Assembly: GCA_017303895.1 (NCBI GenBank)
Contig: JAFLBF010000004.1
Coordinates: 20,910-84,909 of the forward strand
Source of the DNA: Bacteroidota bacterium
GTDB lineage: Bacteria > Bacteroidota > Bacteroidia > 2-12-FULL-35-15
Reading direction: 5' to 3'
Length of the DNA: 64,000 bases
Part shown: positions 17,558 to 24,493 of the stretch, piece by piece
Numbering within the stretch: the stretch's first letter is position 1
Layout of the letters: each line of letters starts with the position of its first letter
Translations under genes and position numbers: made by a program
The notes under the pieces: generated by a model
What the model was told of the DNA's origin: nothing
What the model saw: the letters and a program-made list of their open reading frames with translations, nothing else
Database searches by the model: none

Positions 17558-18409
17558 ATAAAACATCAATGAGCCAAATTTTTCCTGTAACTGCACATAT
17601 ATAGGCATAAATCACCCGTAAAACATAGGGAAATTTAATTTCCTTTAAAGTAATTTTATTTGTTTTTCAGAAAATTTCGAGAAAACACGAGTTAATTTTA
17701 GTTTTCGTGAGTGTTTTTGAGTTTTATTACAATCGAACACAAGTTTGCATGGGTATTTTTGGCAACTTACAATGTAAATGTACATACCAATACAAAGAAA
17801 ACTTCGATTTTACTCTTTAAATATCGGTTTTCTAATACTTATACATAAATTCTAAGAATAATTGTTGCGCAAATATGCGCTTATAGAAGTTTAAAAGTCG
17901 CAAATCATTCGGAATGCGACCTTTAGGTTTACAAATTTGGATATAACCTGACAAAAAGACCTAAATCCTTTTATCAATTTGCTCCTTTTCAGAGGCCAAT
18001 TGCTATGCTTTATAGCATTTACAGATAGCTAGTAAAATAATTGCCACACCTATACATGAAGCTATAATTATTCCCTCGTTACCATTAGCACGAAAATTAT
18101 TTAAATAGATCATTAATGCAAAGGTCGGCTTTCTTGCTACTATTAGAGAGAAATTGTAACGAACAAAGGTTCATTATTATATACAAATTTGTAAAATGTA
18201 AAGATCTAATCAGAAAAACAAAAGAAGCAGCACTAATAAAGAATTTATAAAATAGAACATCAACAATAGTAATCTTACTAATGATTTATTTTTGATTTAT
18301 TTCTAATGAATTTCGACAAATCTCGATCAATTCTAAATCCTCAAAAAAGTTCGATATATCTAAATTCCTTTCTACTAAAAACCCCAATCATTTGGGGTTT
18401 TGTTTTTTT
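17558..18409. other. Long AT-rich intergenic region
   Basis: No convincing gene. It holds a 6-bp-stem inverted repeat (17897-17902 with 17915-17920, GTCGCA/TGCGAC), a 36-residue minus-strand frame at 18003-18113 with a hydrophobic core (GIIIASCIGVAIILLAI) that could be a tiny membrane protein or a remnant, and a terminator-like hairpin at the right end. Confidence 0.5.
18378..18409 (+). terminator. Hairpin plus T-run directly before the GIY-YIG start
   Basis: AAAACCCCAA and TTGGGGTTTT pair around a 4-base loop, followed by GTTTTTTT. The T-run ends immediately before the ATG at 18410. No gene on this strand within 800 bases upstream needs this terminator, so it looks imported together with the GIY-YIG cassette. 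Confidence 0.6.
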
Positions 18410-18676
18410 ATGGAATATGTAACGTATGTATTGTATTCCTACTCCAACAAACGATTCTATATTGGCTTTTCTGCCAATAGCATCCAGCGTATTTATTGGC
18501 ATAACAACAGTAAAAAAGGATTCACCACACGATTCAGACCGTGGAAAATGATCCACATTGAATTTTTTGAGACAAAGCAAGAAGCCATGAACAGAGAAAA
18601 AATACTCAAGTCAGGAAAAGGAAGGGAGTGGATCAACCAACATTTTAATCCGGAAACAGGATTCATATCCGCCTGA
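18410..18676 (+). CDS. GIY-YIG nuclease superfamily protein (UPF0213-like)
   Basis: 88 residues from the ATG at 18410; an in-frame TTG upstream lies in the terminator hairpin and is rejected. The GIY-YIG core is complete: YVLYSYSNKRFYIGF (the Y-(x)n-YIG element), the Arg of SIQRIYWHN, then FETKQEAMNREKILKSGKG with the conserved Glu. Single-domain members of this type are small endonucleases of unknown target that occur in many copies in Bacteroidota. The stop falls just before a tRNA-3'-like sequence, and a terminator-like hairpin abuts the start, so the unit looks like a mobile cassette. Confidence 0.85.
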   Translation: MEYVTYVLYSYSNKRFYIGFSANSIQRIYWHNNSKKGFTTRFRPWKMIHIEFFETKQEAMNREKILKSGKGREWINQHFNPETGFISA

Positions 18677-18683
18677 GGCGGAC

Positions 18684-18710
18684 TCGGGTTCAACTCCCGA
18701 TCTCGCTACT
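18684..18710 (+). other. tRNA 3'-end-like fragment
   Basis: TCGGG-TTCAACT-CCCGA forms a perfect 5-bp T-arm with a canonical 7-base T-loop, followed by TCTCGCT-A, suited to the 3' strand of an acceptor stem plus discriminator. No D-arm, anticodon arm or 5' acceptor strand precedes it, because the GIY-YIG coding sequence does. It is therefore a tRNA remnant or att-type core, not a gene. Confidence 0.6.
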
Positions 18711-19070
18711 AAAAAAATTAATTATCAAGGTTTTGTCATTTCTTAACAATCCATAAAACAATTAACAATCAACTGGAGTCAGATTTGGAGTCGGATTTGG
18801 ACCAAAAAATCATGATAATTTTAAACGAATTGGATAAGTTATTTTTGGTCTACTCGGATGTGCTTTATTAACTTCTATGTAAACATCACAAGCAATAAGT
18901 GGCAAACTCCCATAGAAACTACTCAGGAGACATTCGAAAAAAGTTTAGCTATTGTAAAATAAGGTATTTGAAATTATTGACCTTATCCCCAAGTTCGAAG
19001 CCAATCCCGATGTCTAGGCTTTTTATGCTAAAATGAAACAGAGGATAAAAACAACAAGAGCTCCGCTTAA
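18711..19070. other. Intergenic remnant region
   Basis: No intact gene. A 12-bp tandem duplication lies at 18774-18797 (TGGAGTCAGATT then TGGAGTCGGATT). The stretch 18961-19077 reads on the plus strand as fragments such as VFEIIDLIPKFEANPDV and AFYAKMKQRIKTTRAPL, interrupted by a stop; it may be the tail of a decayed gene, but I do not recognise it. Confidence 0.4.
18774..18797 (+). repeat. 12-bp tandem duplication
   Basis: Two adjacent 12-base units differ at one position (CAG versus CGG), followed by the first 4 bases of a third unit. It lies about 65 bases downstream of the tRNA-like fragment and could be part of an integration or recombination site. Confidence 0.5.
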
Positions 19071-20366
19071 TTATAAATGAGTCAAATGTGTACTTCCAAT
19101 ATGTTCCAGTTGAGCTGATTTAACGCCTGTCTCCTCCGCATACGATGGCCATTTTTTTACAACTGAAATCACTTCATCAATAATTGCTTTCGTCTTTTTT
19201 ACTCCCATTTCCTTTCCTACTTTTAAAAGGTCATCTCTAGTTATATTATCCGTCTTTCCATTCATTGAAAGGTTATGACGTTGTATCCATTTATTCGATG
19301 GATTATACGACCAGGTAACATCAAACGCAGGTGCCAAATTCCACGTACCAGTCTTATCCATGATAAACGAAAAATTTTTGGTATGATCATCTAAATTTCT
19401 TGCAACCACATTAAACACCATGCGTTTGTATAATTGCTGTGATGCACTGGCCGACAATCGCAACGAACGGATGGTTTGAAAAACCTGCTCGTATGCATAA
19501 GCACCTACTTTCGAAAAATCAAAATGCGACATTGCACACAACGATTGAACATGCAATTTTTCTTTGCCGGCAATTCTATCAAATCGTTTCGTCATAAAAT
19601 GTGCTCTTCCATTCTCTTCCAACAACTTCGATTCACTCATCTCAATCCCGCAATCAACGATCATTTTATAGTAAGCGTATTCTATTCGGCCGTAACCCTT
19701 TGGATCTTTCAATTCTGATGAATCAACTCCATCAAATTTTATTAGCCAATGCTCAAATCCTTTGGGAGCTGTAACTTGTCCCGATCTCACTTCACCATTT
19801 TTTTCATTATAAGCAATAATCGCTTTTGCCCTCGCACCGCCTGCAGATGTTCCAACGCGAATAATATCTTCCAAACCCTTTTTTACATCATCCTGTATAC
19901 TGGTCGTAAAGTCAGTTCTTTTACCCAATATTTCTTCTGCCACGCGAACCAATTGATCAATATTAATTCGCTCTGCAGTTTCTGCGGTTGCGTGTTGTAT
20001 TGGCTCAAATTCCAATGCCCCCATGCCTCGTTTCCCAATATAACACAAACGCTCGACAGGGTTCATACTTCCTGCCGCTCGACCTTGTGATGCCAACCAC
20101 GCATCCATCAACGTAGTTCCATACTTATCTGGTAATGCATCTGATAAAAGTCCGGGTAAGCCGTAGAATGTATCTTTATTCAAACCCATAAACTCAAACT
20201 CTCGTTCACCTCGTTTTATAGCATCCAAGGGCATAATCAAAGGAGCCAAATCCCATTCATTCTTTATAAACGATGGCTCAAACTCAAATATCCCTGTTTC
20301 CATATAATCATCCCAAGAAACAGCACCTACAAGCTGTCCCCATATTTTTATTTCAGCTGTATTCAT
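19071..20366 (-). CDS. hipA: HipA-family Ser/Thr kinase toxin
   Basis: 431 residues, the normal HipA length. The couple_hipA-type N-terminal domain (about 1-100) is followed by the kinase part. There a Gly-rich loop GTSAGGARAKA lies at about 172-182, ARNLDDHTKNFSF at about 322-334 supplies the catalytic Asp and the metal-binding residues, and DVTWSYNP at about 349-356 corresponds to the DFG-like site. In E. coli HipA phosphorylates glutamyl-tRNA synthetase and induces dormancy; the target here is unknown. The gene starts 1 base after the antitoxin stop, so it is translationally linked to it. Confidence 0.93.
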   Translation of the reverse strand: MNTAEIKIWGQLVGAVSWDDYMETGIFEFEPSFIKNEWDLAPLIMPLDAIKRGEREFEFMGLNKDTFYGLPGLLSDALPDKYGTTLMDAWLASQGRAAGSMNPVERLCYIGKRGMGALEFEPIQHATAETAERINIDQLVRVAEEILGKRTDFTTSIQDDVKKGLEDIIRVGTSAGGARAKAIIAYNEKNGEVRSGQVTAPKGFEHWLIKFDGVDSSELKDPKGYGRIEYAYYKMIVDCGIEMSESKLLEENGRAHFMTKRFDRIAGKEKLHVQSLCAMSHFDFSKVGAYAYEQVFQTIRSLRLSASASQQLYKRMVFNVVARNLDDHTKNFSFIMDKTGTWNLAPAFDVTWSYNPSNKWIQRHNLSMNGKTDNITRDDLLKVGKEMGVKKTKAIIDEVISVVKKWPSYAEETGVKSAQLEHIGSTHLTHL

Positions 20367-20367
20367 A

Positions 20368-20721
20368 TTATTTTCTTTTTACGTTTTTAATTCTCGCTGG
20401 CGATGCTCGCTTGCGTTTTTTAGCTTCTAATTTAGCCAGCTGCAATGGACTTACCACTGTTCTTGCTGCAAAATACTCTAGCAACGGCAATTGGTCCAAT
20501 GCTCGCAATAATTGAATAAAAGTGGTTAGTGAAACCGGATTCCCTTGCTCGAAATCACTTAACGTGCTTCTGCTGATTCCCGCTTTTTCCGACAATTGGC
20601 CTTGAGTAATGTTTTTCTTTAACCGCACCTGCTTTATAAAAGCCGCCATCTCCCTGATAATTGCATTTTCACTCATGCTATACCAATCTTTTTTGACTGA
20701 ATTTTCCGACATTAAATTCAT
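20368..20721 (-). CDS. hipB: HipB-like XRE-family antitoxin/repressor
   Basis: 117 residues with an XRE helix-turn-helix at about 25-85 (VRLKKNITQGQLSEKAGIS, then RSTLSDFEQGNPVSLTTFI). A basic tail (KLEAKKRKRASPARIKNVKRK at the end) may contact DNA or the toxin. ATG codons at 20721 and 20712 are both possible starts. It is first in the operon, before hipA. Two 18-bp palindromes lie upstream at 20786-20803 and 20827-20844, with half-sites TCCGACA nearer the gene, as expected for an autoregulated HipB operon. Confidence 0.88.
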   Translation of the reverse strand: MNLMSENSVKKDWYSMSENAIIREMAAFIKQVRLKKNITQGQLSEKAGISRSTLSDFEQGNPVSLTTFIQLLRALDQLPLLEYFAARTVVSPLQLAKLEAKKRKRASPARIKNVKRK

Positions 20722-20785
20722 TTTTTTATATTAATTACTATTTTATCCGACAAATATACCATTTTCCCACCAAAATACAAACAAA

Positions 20786-20803
20786 TGTCTGAAAAAACAG
20801 ACA
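20786..20803. promoter_or_regulatory. Candidate HipB operator 1
   Basis: TGTCTG-AAAAAA-CAGACA is a perfect inverted repeat, 18 bp overall, 65 bases upstream of the antitoxin start. Its outer bases TGTC/GACA are shared with operator 2. Confidence 0.55.
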
Positions 20804-20826
20804 CTAAAGCCTATAAATAAAAACAA

Positions 20827-20844
20827 TGTCGGATTTATCCGACA
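20827..20844. promoter_or_regulatory. Candidate HipB operator 2
   Basis: TGTCGGAT-TT-ATCCGACA is a perfect inverted repeat, again 18 bp, with centres 41 bp (about four helical turns) from operator 1. The inner ATCC/GGAT recalls the TATCC-N8-GGATA operator of E. coli HipB. Confidence 0.6.
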
Positions 20845-20980
20845 AATAAATTCATCTTAAACCAACTTGTTTTGATGCTTAAATAGCTCCAAACAAATCA
20901 TACGACAATGTTTTACTTACCCGGTTTATCATGCTACAAGGCATATGATTTTTCTGAAACCAGATCCCCGTTTCTCCGGA

Positions 20981-21012
20981 TTTTCAGAGAGCAAAACTAC
21001 GAACCACCGAAG
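20981..21012 (+). repeat. Left copy of an imperfect direct repeat flanking the accessory block
   Basis: About 25 of 32 bases match 32051-32082 in the same orientation. The core AAAACTACGAACCACCGAAG matches 18 of 20. The copies lie about 11 kb apart, just outside the IS element on the left and just beyond the orphan RHS tail on the right, as attachment-site duplicates would. Confidence 0.45.
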
Positions 21013-21131
21013 CATTTATCTCAGAAAATATAAATGAGATTGACTTAAATTAATCATTAAAACGTCTAGCTGACCGGAGTGGGAAATGACACTGAAAAAG
21101 AATTTGGAATAAGTATTTACCAAAATTAAGA

Positions 21132-21788
21132 CTAAGCCCAGCAAATAAGCTTCATTGTTGCTGTTAATAATTCAATTTTTCTGGTGAAACAAAGTGTGCA
21201 TTTTGACAAACGTTTTACGCTAGTCCGGAATGTCAAGTTCTTCCTTTCAATTCGGTTTGTAAGCCTTCTGCCGGGTTTATGAATTGCGGAGGGAATTAAT
21301 GATGGGTAAGAGTTAAGCCTGTCGGTATAAACTGTTTTTGGAAAATAGCATAATACAGAATCAACAACCCGTTTGATATTCTCTTTTGTTCTATTTCCAA
21401 TAAAAAAGTCAACAACCTGCCTTGTTCTTCTGTTAATCGCATAAATTAAGTATATGTCCTTCTTGCCTGCTATCATCAAAGTCATTTCGTCTAACTCATA
21501 TTCTTCGTTGTTCTCATTATAAAGTGGTTTGTATACTAAATTACCTGCTTTGTAAATTTCCCTTTGAATACTCGATTTTGATCGTAATATTATCCTAGAA
21601 ATAGAGCTAATACACGCCCCCTCCTTTGTAAGGTTTATTATATCTTTTTTTTCTAATTCAGTATATTTCCTATACTTATATGCTTTCTGCTGGTATTTAT
21701 TGCATATTTTACAAAGATATTTCTGCACGAAATTTCTAACACCTTTTTTGATGCAGGTGTTATTACAGTATTTACAAATATGATTCAT
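21132..21788 (-). CDS. IS1-family transposase
   Basis: 218 residues from the ATG at 21788; a GTG further upstream lies within the terminal repeat and is unlikely. The N-terminus has a zinc ribbon (CKYCNNTCIKKG with CKICNKY, about 5-35) and a helix-turn-helix follows (about 45-80). The IS1 InsB-type DDE catalytic part has DEMTLMIAGKKDIYLIYAI, then YTDRLNSYPSLIP, and the family signature IERKNLTFRTSVKRLSK with the catalytic Glu. The frame is intact, without the insA/insB frameshift of E. coli IS1. Confidence 0.9.
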   Translation of the reverse strand: MNHICKYCNNTCIKKGVRNFVQKYLCKICNKYQQKAYKYRKYTELEKKDIINLTKEGACISSISRIILRSKSSIQREIYKAGNLVYKPLYNENNEEYELDEMTLMIAGKKDIYLIYAINRRTRQVVDFFIGNRTKENIKRVVDSVLCYFPKTVYTDRLNSYPSLIPSAIHKPGRRLTNRIERKNLTFRTSVKRLSKCTLCFTRKIELLTATMKLICWA

Positions 21789-21791
21789 GTT

Positions 21792-21811
21792 AGGTGACAA
21801 TTGGTACACGA
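21792..21811 (+). repeat. IS terminal-repeat-like 20-mer, copy 1
   Basis: AGGTGACAATTGGTACACGA is identical to 21948-21967 and similar in inverted orientation to the left IS end near 21076-21093. It abuts the transposase start. Confidence 0.7.
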
Positions 21812-21858
21812 GGTTTTTGAAAACTCTTTATTAACGATTCTAAGAAGCTATTAAAATA

Positions 21859-21887
21859 AAAACGAGGATGAATATCATCCTCGTTTT
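21859..21887. terminator. Strong bidirectional hairpin
   Basis: AAAACGAGGATGA and TCATCCTCGTTTT pair perfectly over 13 bp around a 3-base loop. It lies between the two 20-mer repeats and would shield the transposase from transcription entering from the right. Confidence 0.75.
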
Positions 21888-21947
21888 CTTCAATTTTAAT
21901 TCTTTTTGTCTTTGAAAACCAATACGTTGAACTTTTTTGATTTGTCC

Positions 21948-21967
21948 AGGTGACAATTGGTACACGA
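21948..21967 (+). repeat. IS terminal-repeat-like 20-mer, copy 2
   Basis: Second identical copy of the 20-mer at 21792-21811, 156 bases away in direct orientation. The base composition changes to GC-rich immediately after its last base. Confidence 0.7.
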
Positions 21968-22365
21968 CCACTCAGAAGGACGATAAATCAGAGAAACCGA
22001 AACCACAGGTAAAAAAAGGAAGGGATACCAGCAAGTTCGTTTTCGAGAAGTCAGAACCGCTCCCTAAGGGCCAATGCGCGCTCAGTATCATGAAGGCCTA
22101 CTTCCGCGATAAGAAACCCCTCCTGAAAGACGTTAAGGCTACCTTCGATGATTCTATTGTACAGCGTTACGGGGTAACACAGGAGCTGAGCAACGCGAAG
22201 GCGCTCTCCACAGATAGGGACCGTTATTTTCTGAAAGAGAGTCAGATTTTGACCACAAAAGAGGGTAAGCGGATTGTTGTGACTTCACAATGGACTGTCG
22301 AGAGGTTTGAGGCCTTTCTTAAAGCGGCCCGCAAGGCTGGTTACACTGTGAAGGTGGTTGCTTGA
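21968..22365 (+). CDS. Unknown protein, 5' end lost at the IS boundary
   Basis: About 132 residues remain. The frame is open to the left into the IS repeat, but those codons are IS sequence, so the original start is missing. After a Lys-rich linker comes FVFEKSEPLPKGQCALSIMK and, further on, RDRYFLKESQILTTKEGKR with a C-terminal VERFEAFLKAARKAGYTVKV. I do not recognise the family. Its codons are GC-rich like the island genes to its right and unlike the chromosome. A terminator follows. It marks the left edge of the island. Confidence 0.55.
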
Positions 22366-22393
22366 TTGCTGTATCCCACCTACAGTAGAGAAG

Positions 22394-22420
22394 CCCCGGT
22401 CGCCATGTCCGGGGGTTTTT
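22394..22420 (+). terminator. Rho-independent terminator
   Basis: CCCCGG and CCGGGG pair around a 9-base loop, followed by G and TTTTT. It lies about 30 bases after the truncated gene at the left of the island. Confidence 0.7.
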
Positions 22421-22453
22421 ATTTCCCCACAGATAAAAATATTTGTTAAATAA

Positions 22454-22485
22454 GTTCTCAATATGAGAACCTTTTAGTATCTTTG
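22454..22485 (+). promoter_or_regulatory. higBA promoter with overlapping palindromic operator
   Basis: GTTCTCA-ATA-TGAGAAC (22454-22470) is a perfect 7-bp inverted repeat in the -33 region. It is followed by TATCTTTG (22478-22485), an exact -7 element. An operator over the promoter is the expected layout for autoregulation by the antitoxin. The toxin gene starts 94 bases downstream. Confidence 0.65.
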
Positions 22486-22579
22486 TCGTATAAAACTAAA
22501 CCATGAGGTCAGACCGCTGTCCAAAATGGGGAAGTAAATAAGTAGTTTAATAATCGTTCATTAACATCATGTAAAACAA

Positions 22580-22873
22580 ATGCACGTAATTTCACGTTTA
22601 TCGTTGATCAAGTTCTGGAAGAAACATCCGGACGCTGAAACTCCGCTTCGTGTATGGTTCAAGAAAGTTGAACAATCCAAGTGGAAGAGTATCAATGACC
22701 TTAAAGCAGATTTTCCAACTGCTGATTATGTCGGTAACGACAGAGTGGTCTTTGATATTAAAGGAAACAATTACCGCATCGTCGTCCTCGTATTTTTTAC
22801 AGGACAAAAAATGTTCATACGCTTTGTAGGCACGCATGCCGAGTATGACAAGATCGATGCGAAGAAAGCCTGA
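22580..22873 (+). CDS. higB: HigB-type mRNA interferase toxin
   Basis: 97 residues of the RelE/HigB fold in its HigB_toxin form: MHVISRLSLIKFWKKHPDAE, a basic helix, then FPTADYVGNDRVVFDIKGNN, YRIVVLVFF and IRFVGTHAEYDKIDA. The closing THAEYDKID is diagnostic for this family. Members cleave mRNA at the ribosome. It is the first gene of the pair, toxin before antitoxin, as in other hig loci. An A-rich, G/C-poor spacer of 150 bases separates it from higA. Confidence 0.92.
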   Translation: MHVISRLSLIKFWKKHPDAETPLRVWFKKVEQSKWKSINDLKADFPTADYVGNDRVVFDIKGNNYRIVVLVFFTGQKMFIRFVGTHAEYDKIDAKKA

Positions 22874-23023
22874 TAAGGCAGAAGTACAGAAAAGAAGCAC
22901 AGAAAAAAGACAGAAAGACGACAAGCCAAAGAACAAATCAAAACAGCAAATCAAAAGACAAAGACAAGAACAAATCCAAAGACAATTCAAGAAATCAAAT
23001 CCAATTTAATCCAATTTAATAAA

Positions 23024-23383
23024 ATGAAGAACGTTAAGCCAGTACGCAGCAAAGCAGACTATAAGGCTGCCCTTGCAAGGATAGAGGAGTTAATCGCCCT
23101 TAATCCGAAGAAGGGAACAGCAGCGTACGACGAGCTCGATATTATCGGAACGCTCGTGTCTGCATACGAGGACATTCATTATCCAATCGAAGCACCCGAC
23201 CCTGTTGAAGCGGTCAAGTACATGATGGAGGAAGAAGGCTTAAAGCCCAAAGACCTCATAGTGTACTTCGGCAGTAAAGGGAATGTTTCAGAATTCCTCA
23301 ATCACAAGCGCGGATTATCTGTGCGCGTTATCAAGGCGCTGCACGATGATTTTAAACTTCCTTATGAGGTTCTGCTTGCATAA
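23024..23383 (+). CDS. higA: HigA-type antitoxin
   Basis: 119 residues. The first half (residues 5-60, RSKADYKAALARIEELIALN) matches the long HigA type in which an N-terminal helical domain covers the toxin. The second half (about 65-119) is an XRE-like helix-turn-helix (VKYMMEEEGLKPKDLIVYFG, NVSEFLNHKRGLS). The antitoxin likely binds the palindrome at 22454-22470 in front of higB. A strong terminator follows at 23405-23432. Confidence 0.92.
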   Translation: MKNVKPVRSKADYKAALARIEELIALNPKKGTAAYDELDIIGTLVSAYEDIHYPIEAPDPVEAVKYMMEEEGLKPKDLIVYFGSKGNVSEFLNHKRGLSVRVIKALHDDFKLPYEVLLA

Positions 23384-23404
23384 TAACGAACTTCGTAAAA
23401 TACT

Positions 23405-23432
23405 AAGCCCGGTGTAACAGCCGGGCTTTTTT
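23405..23432 (+). terminator. Terminator after higA
   Basis: AAGCCCGG pairs with CCGGGCTT around an 8-base loop, followed by a T-run. It closes the higBA unit 22 bases after the stop. Confidence 0.85.
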
Positions 23433-23471
23433 ATTTTCCCTCCGATATATAAGGAAACAACCAAAGATACC

Positions 23472-24392
23472 ATGAAGTTAGAACGTTTCCTCTCATTCAC
23501 AGAATCCCTCAATCAGGATGTGTACCAGCTCGACCGCAACTCAGCAGAGATACTGAGTACTGATGAACCTGTAGGTTTCTGCTTCATAGGTTCACGGGTA
23601 TATACACTGTACGTAAACGGGGAGAAACAGGCATTTGAACTCATCCCTGCCGATGCCGAATCTATTAAAATGACCTTCGGTGAATTCCCCAATCGTAAAG
23701 AAGACATCGTTTCCTTCGAGCCTACCGAGGAGGAAGGAGAGACGCTCTACAAATGGATTGCCCGTATACTATCAGTTGTAGAATGGTCCAACACAAGCAA
23801 TGTATCCAAATGGCACACGTTCGAGTCTGATAGCGATGATGAGCCTCAACCGCTCGGAAGCACAGGCTATGTAGGCAAGCCCCTAATTTACTATACCTTC
23901 AATGCGCCTAACGGGATCTTTGGCCTTGAAATACTCAGCGACCTCTCCACGTTTAAGCTCGTCGGTCCCGGTATGGAGGATGCTGTCATCGGCACCTTGG
24001 ATGATGTGATGAGTAACAGCGAGTATTACAAATCACTATCACCCGATAACGCCGTGTATAACTGGATACAGTATTGTTTTGGCAGGACGCTTATCAAATA
24101 CAGGAACCTTGACGAGAGCGAACCTGCCGTAACACGCAGCGAACGCCTCGTCGTGAATCACAAGACCTATGGATTACAATATGACCCTGAAACCGACCAG
24201 GGCATCATCTATCTTCCTGCTCGCTTGATTACCTTCAAGCTTGATGAGCTCTACGAAAAATTACCAGAGCTCCCTGCACTCGAGTCCGGCGAGGTGGATA
24301 GAAAAATTCGTAAGCGACTTGAATACTACAACATCTCCATGCCGCCTGCTCCCTATGAGATAGGCTTTGTACTAAAGAATAAAAGGACGTAA
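23472..24392 (+). CDS. Unknown 306-residue island protein
   Basis: Acidic, soluble, with no signal peptide or membrane segment. Visible stretches are MKLERFLSFTESLN at the start, GFCFIGSRVYTLYVNGEKQ at about 35-53, a region rich in Asp/Ser/Glu near 115-125, and YDPETDQGIIYLPARLIT near 245. I recognise no family. It stands alone between the higA terminator and its own terminator, so it is probably transcribed separately. Codon use is GC-rich like the rest of the island. Confidence 0.7.
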   Translation: MKLERFLSFTESLNQDVYQLDRNSAEILSTDEPVGFCFIGSRVYTLYVNGEKQAFELIPADAESIKMTFGEFPNRKEDIVSFEPTEEEGETLYKWIARILSVVEWSNTSNVSKWHTFESDSDDEPQPLGSTGYVGKPLIYYTFNAPNGIFGLEILSDLSTFKLVGPGMEDAVIGTLDDVMSNSEYYKSLSPDNAVYNWIQYCFGRTLIKYRNLDESEPAVTRSERLVVNHKTYGLQYDPETDQGIIYLPARLITFKLDELYEKLPELPALESGEVDRKIRKRLEYYNISMPPAPYEIGFVLKNKRT

Positions 24393-24421
24393 AGTCTCAT
24401 GGTATATTCTTCTTACGTCCG

Positions 24422-24445
24422 GCCCTGTTAACGCAGGGCTTTTTA
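24422..24445 (+). terminator. Terminator after the 306-residue gene
   Basis: GCCCTG pairs with CAGGGC around a 6-base loop, followed by TTTTT. An additional perfect 8-bp inverted repeat GGACGTAA (24385-24392) / TTACGTCC (24413-24420) overlaps the stop codon just before it. Confidence 0.8.
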
Positions 24446-24493
24446 TTTCCGCTTGTTGTGAAACAGTAAGTATCCTTCGGCTCTATAAAGAGC

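Larger units (their letters stand above)
21076..21967 (-). mobile_element. IS1-family insertion sequence
   Basis: It contains one IS1-type transposase gene. The left end at about 21076-21093 (GGAGTGGGAAATGACACT) partly matches, in inverted orientation, a 20-bp sequence that occurs twice on the right, at 21792-21811 and 21948-21967. The right end is therefore either 21811 (element about 736 bp, but with only 3 bases between that repeat and the transposase ATG) or 21967 (about 892 bp, with a strong hairpin inside). No flanking target duplication is obvious. The GC-rich island starts directly after 21967. Confidence 0.65.

Noticed and set aside
18003..18113. 36-residue minus-strand frame with a hydrophobic core
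   Set aside because: It has no promoter element, no neighbour in frame, and short hydrophobic frames are common in AT-rich DNA; kept only as a remark on the gap.
18684..18710. Complete tRNA gene
   Set aside because: Only the T-arm and 3' acceptor strand are present; the 5' side is the GIY-YIG coding sequence.
21937..21967. Plus-strand TTG start for the first island gene
   Set aside because: The codons before 21968 are the IS-end repeat, so the apparent N-terminus is not native.
22598..22990. Minus-strand open frame over higB and the spacer
   Set aside because: It is antisense to a clear HigB gene and its own product is low-complexity Cys/Leu/Phe-rich, as expected from A-rich DNA.
23462..23469. 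TATCTTTG on the minus strand as an antisense promoter
   Set aside because: It precedes no gene on that strand and an 8-base match is expected by chance in a window of this size.
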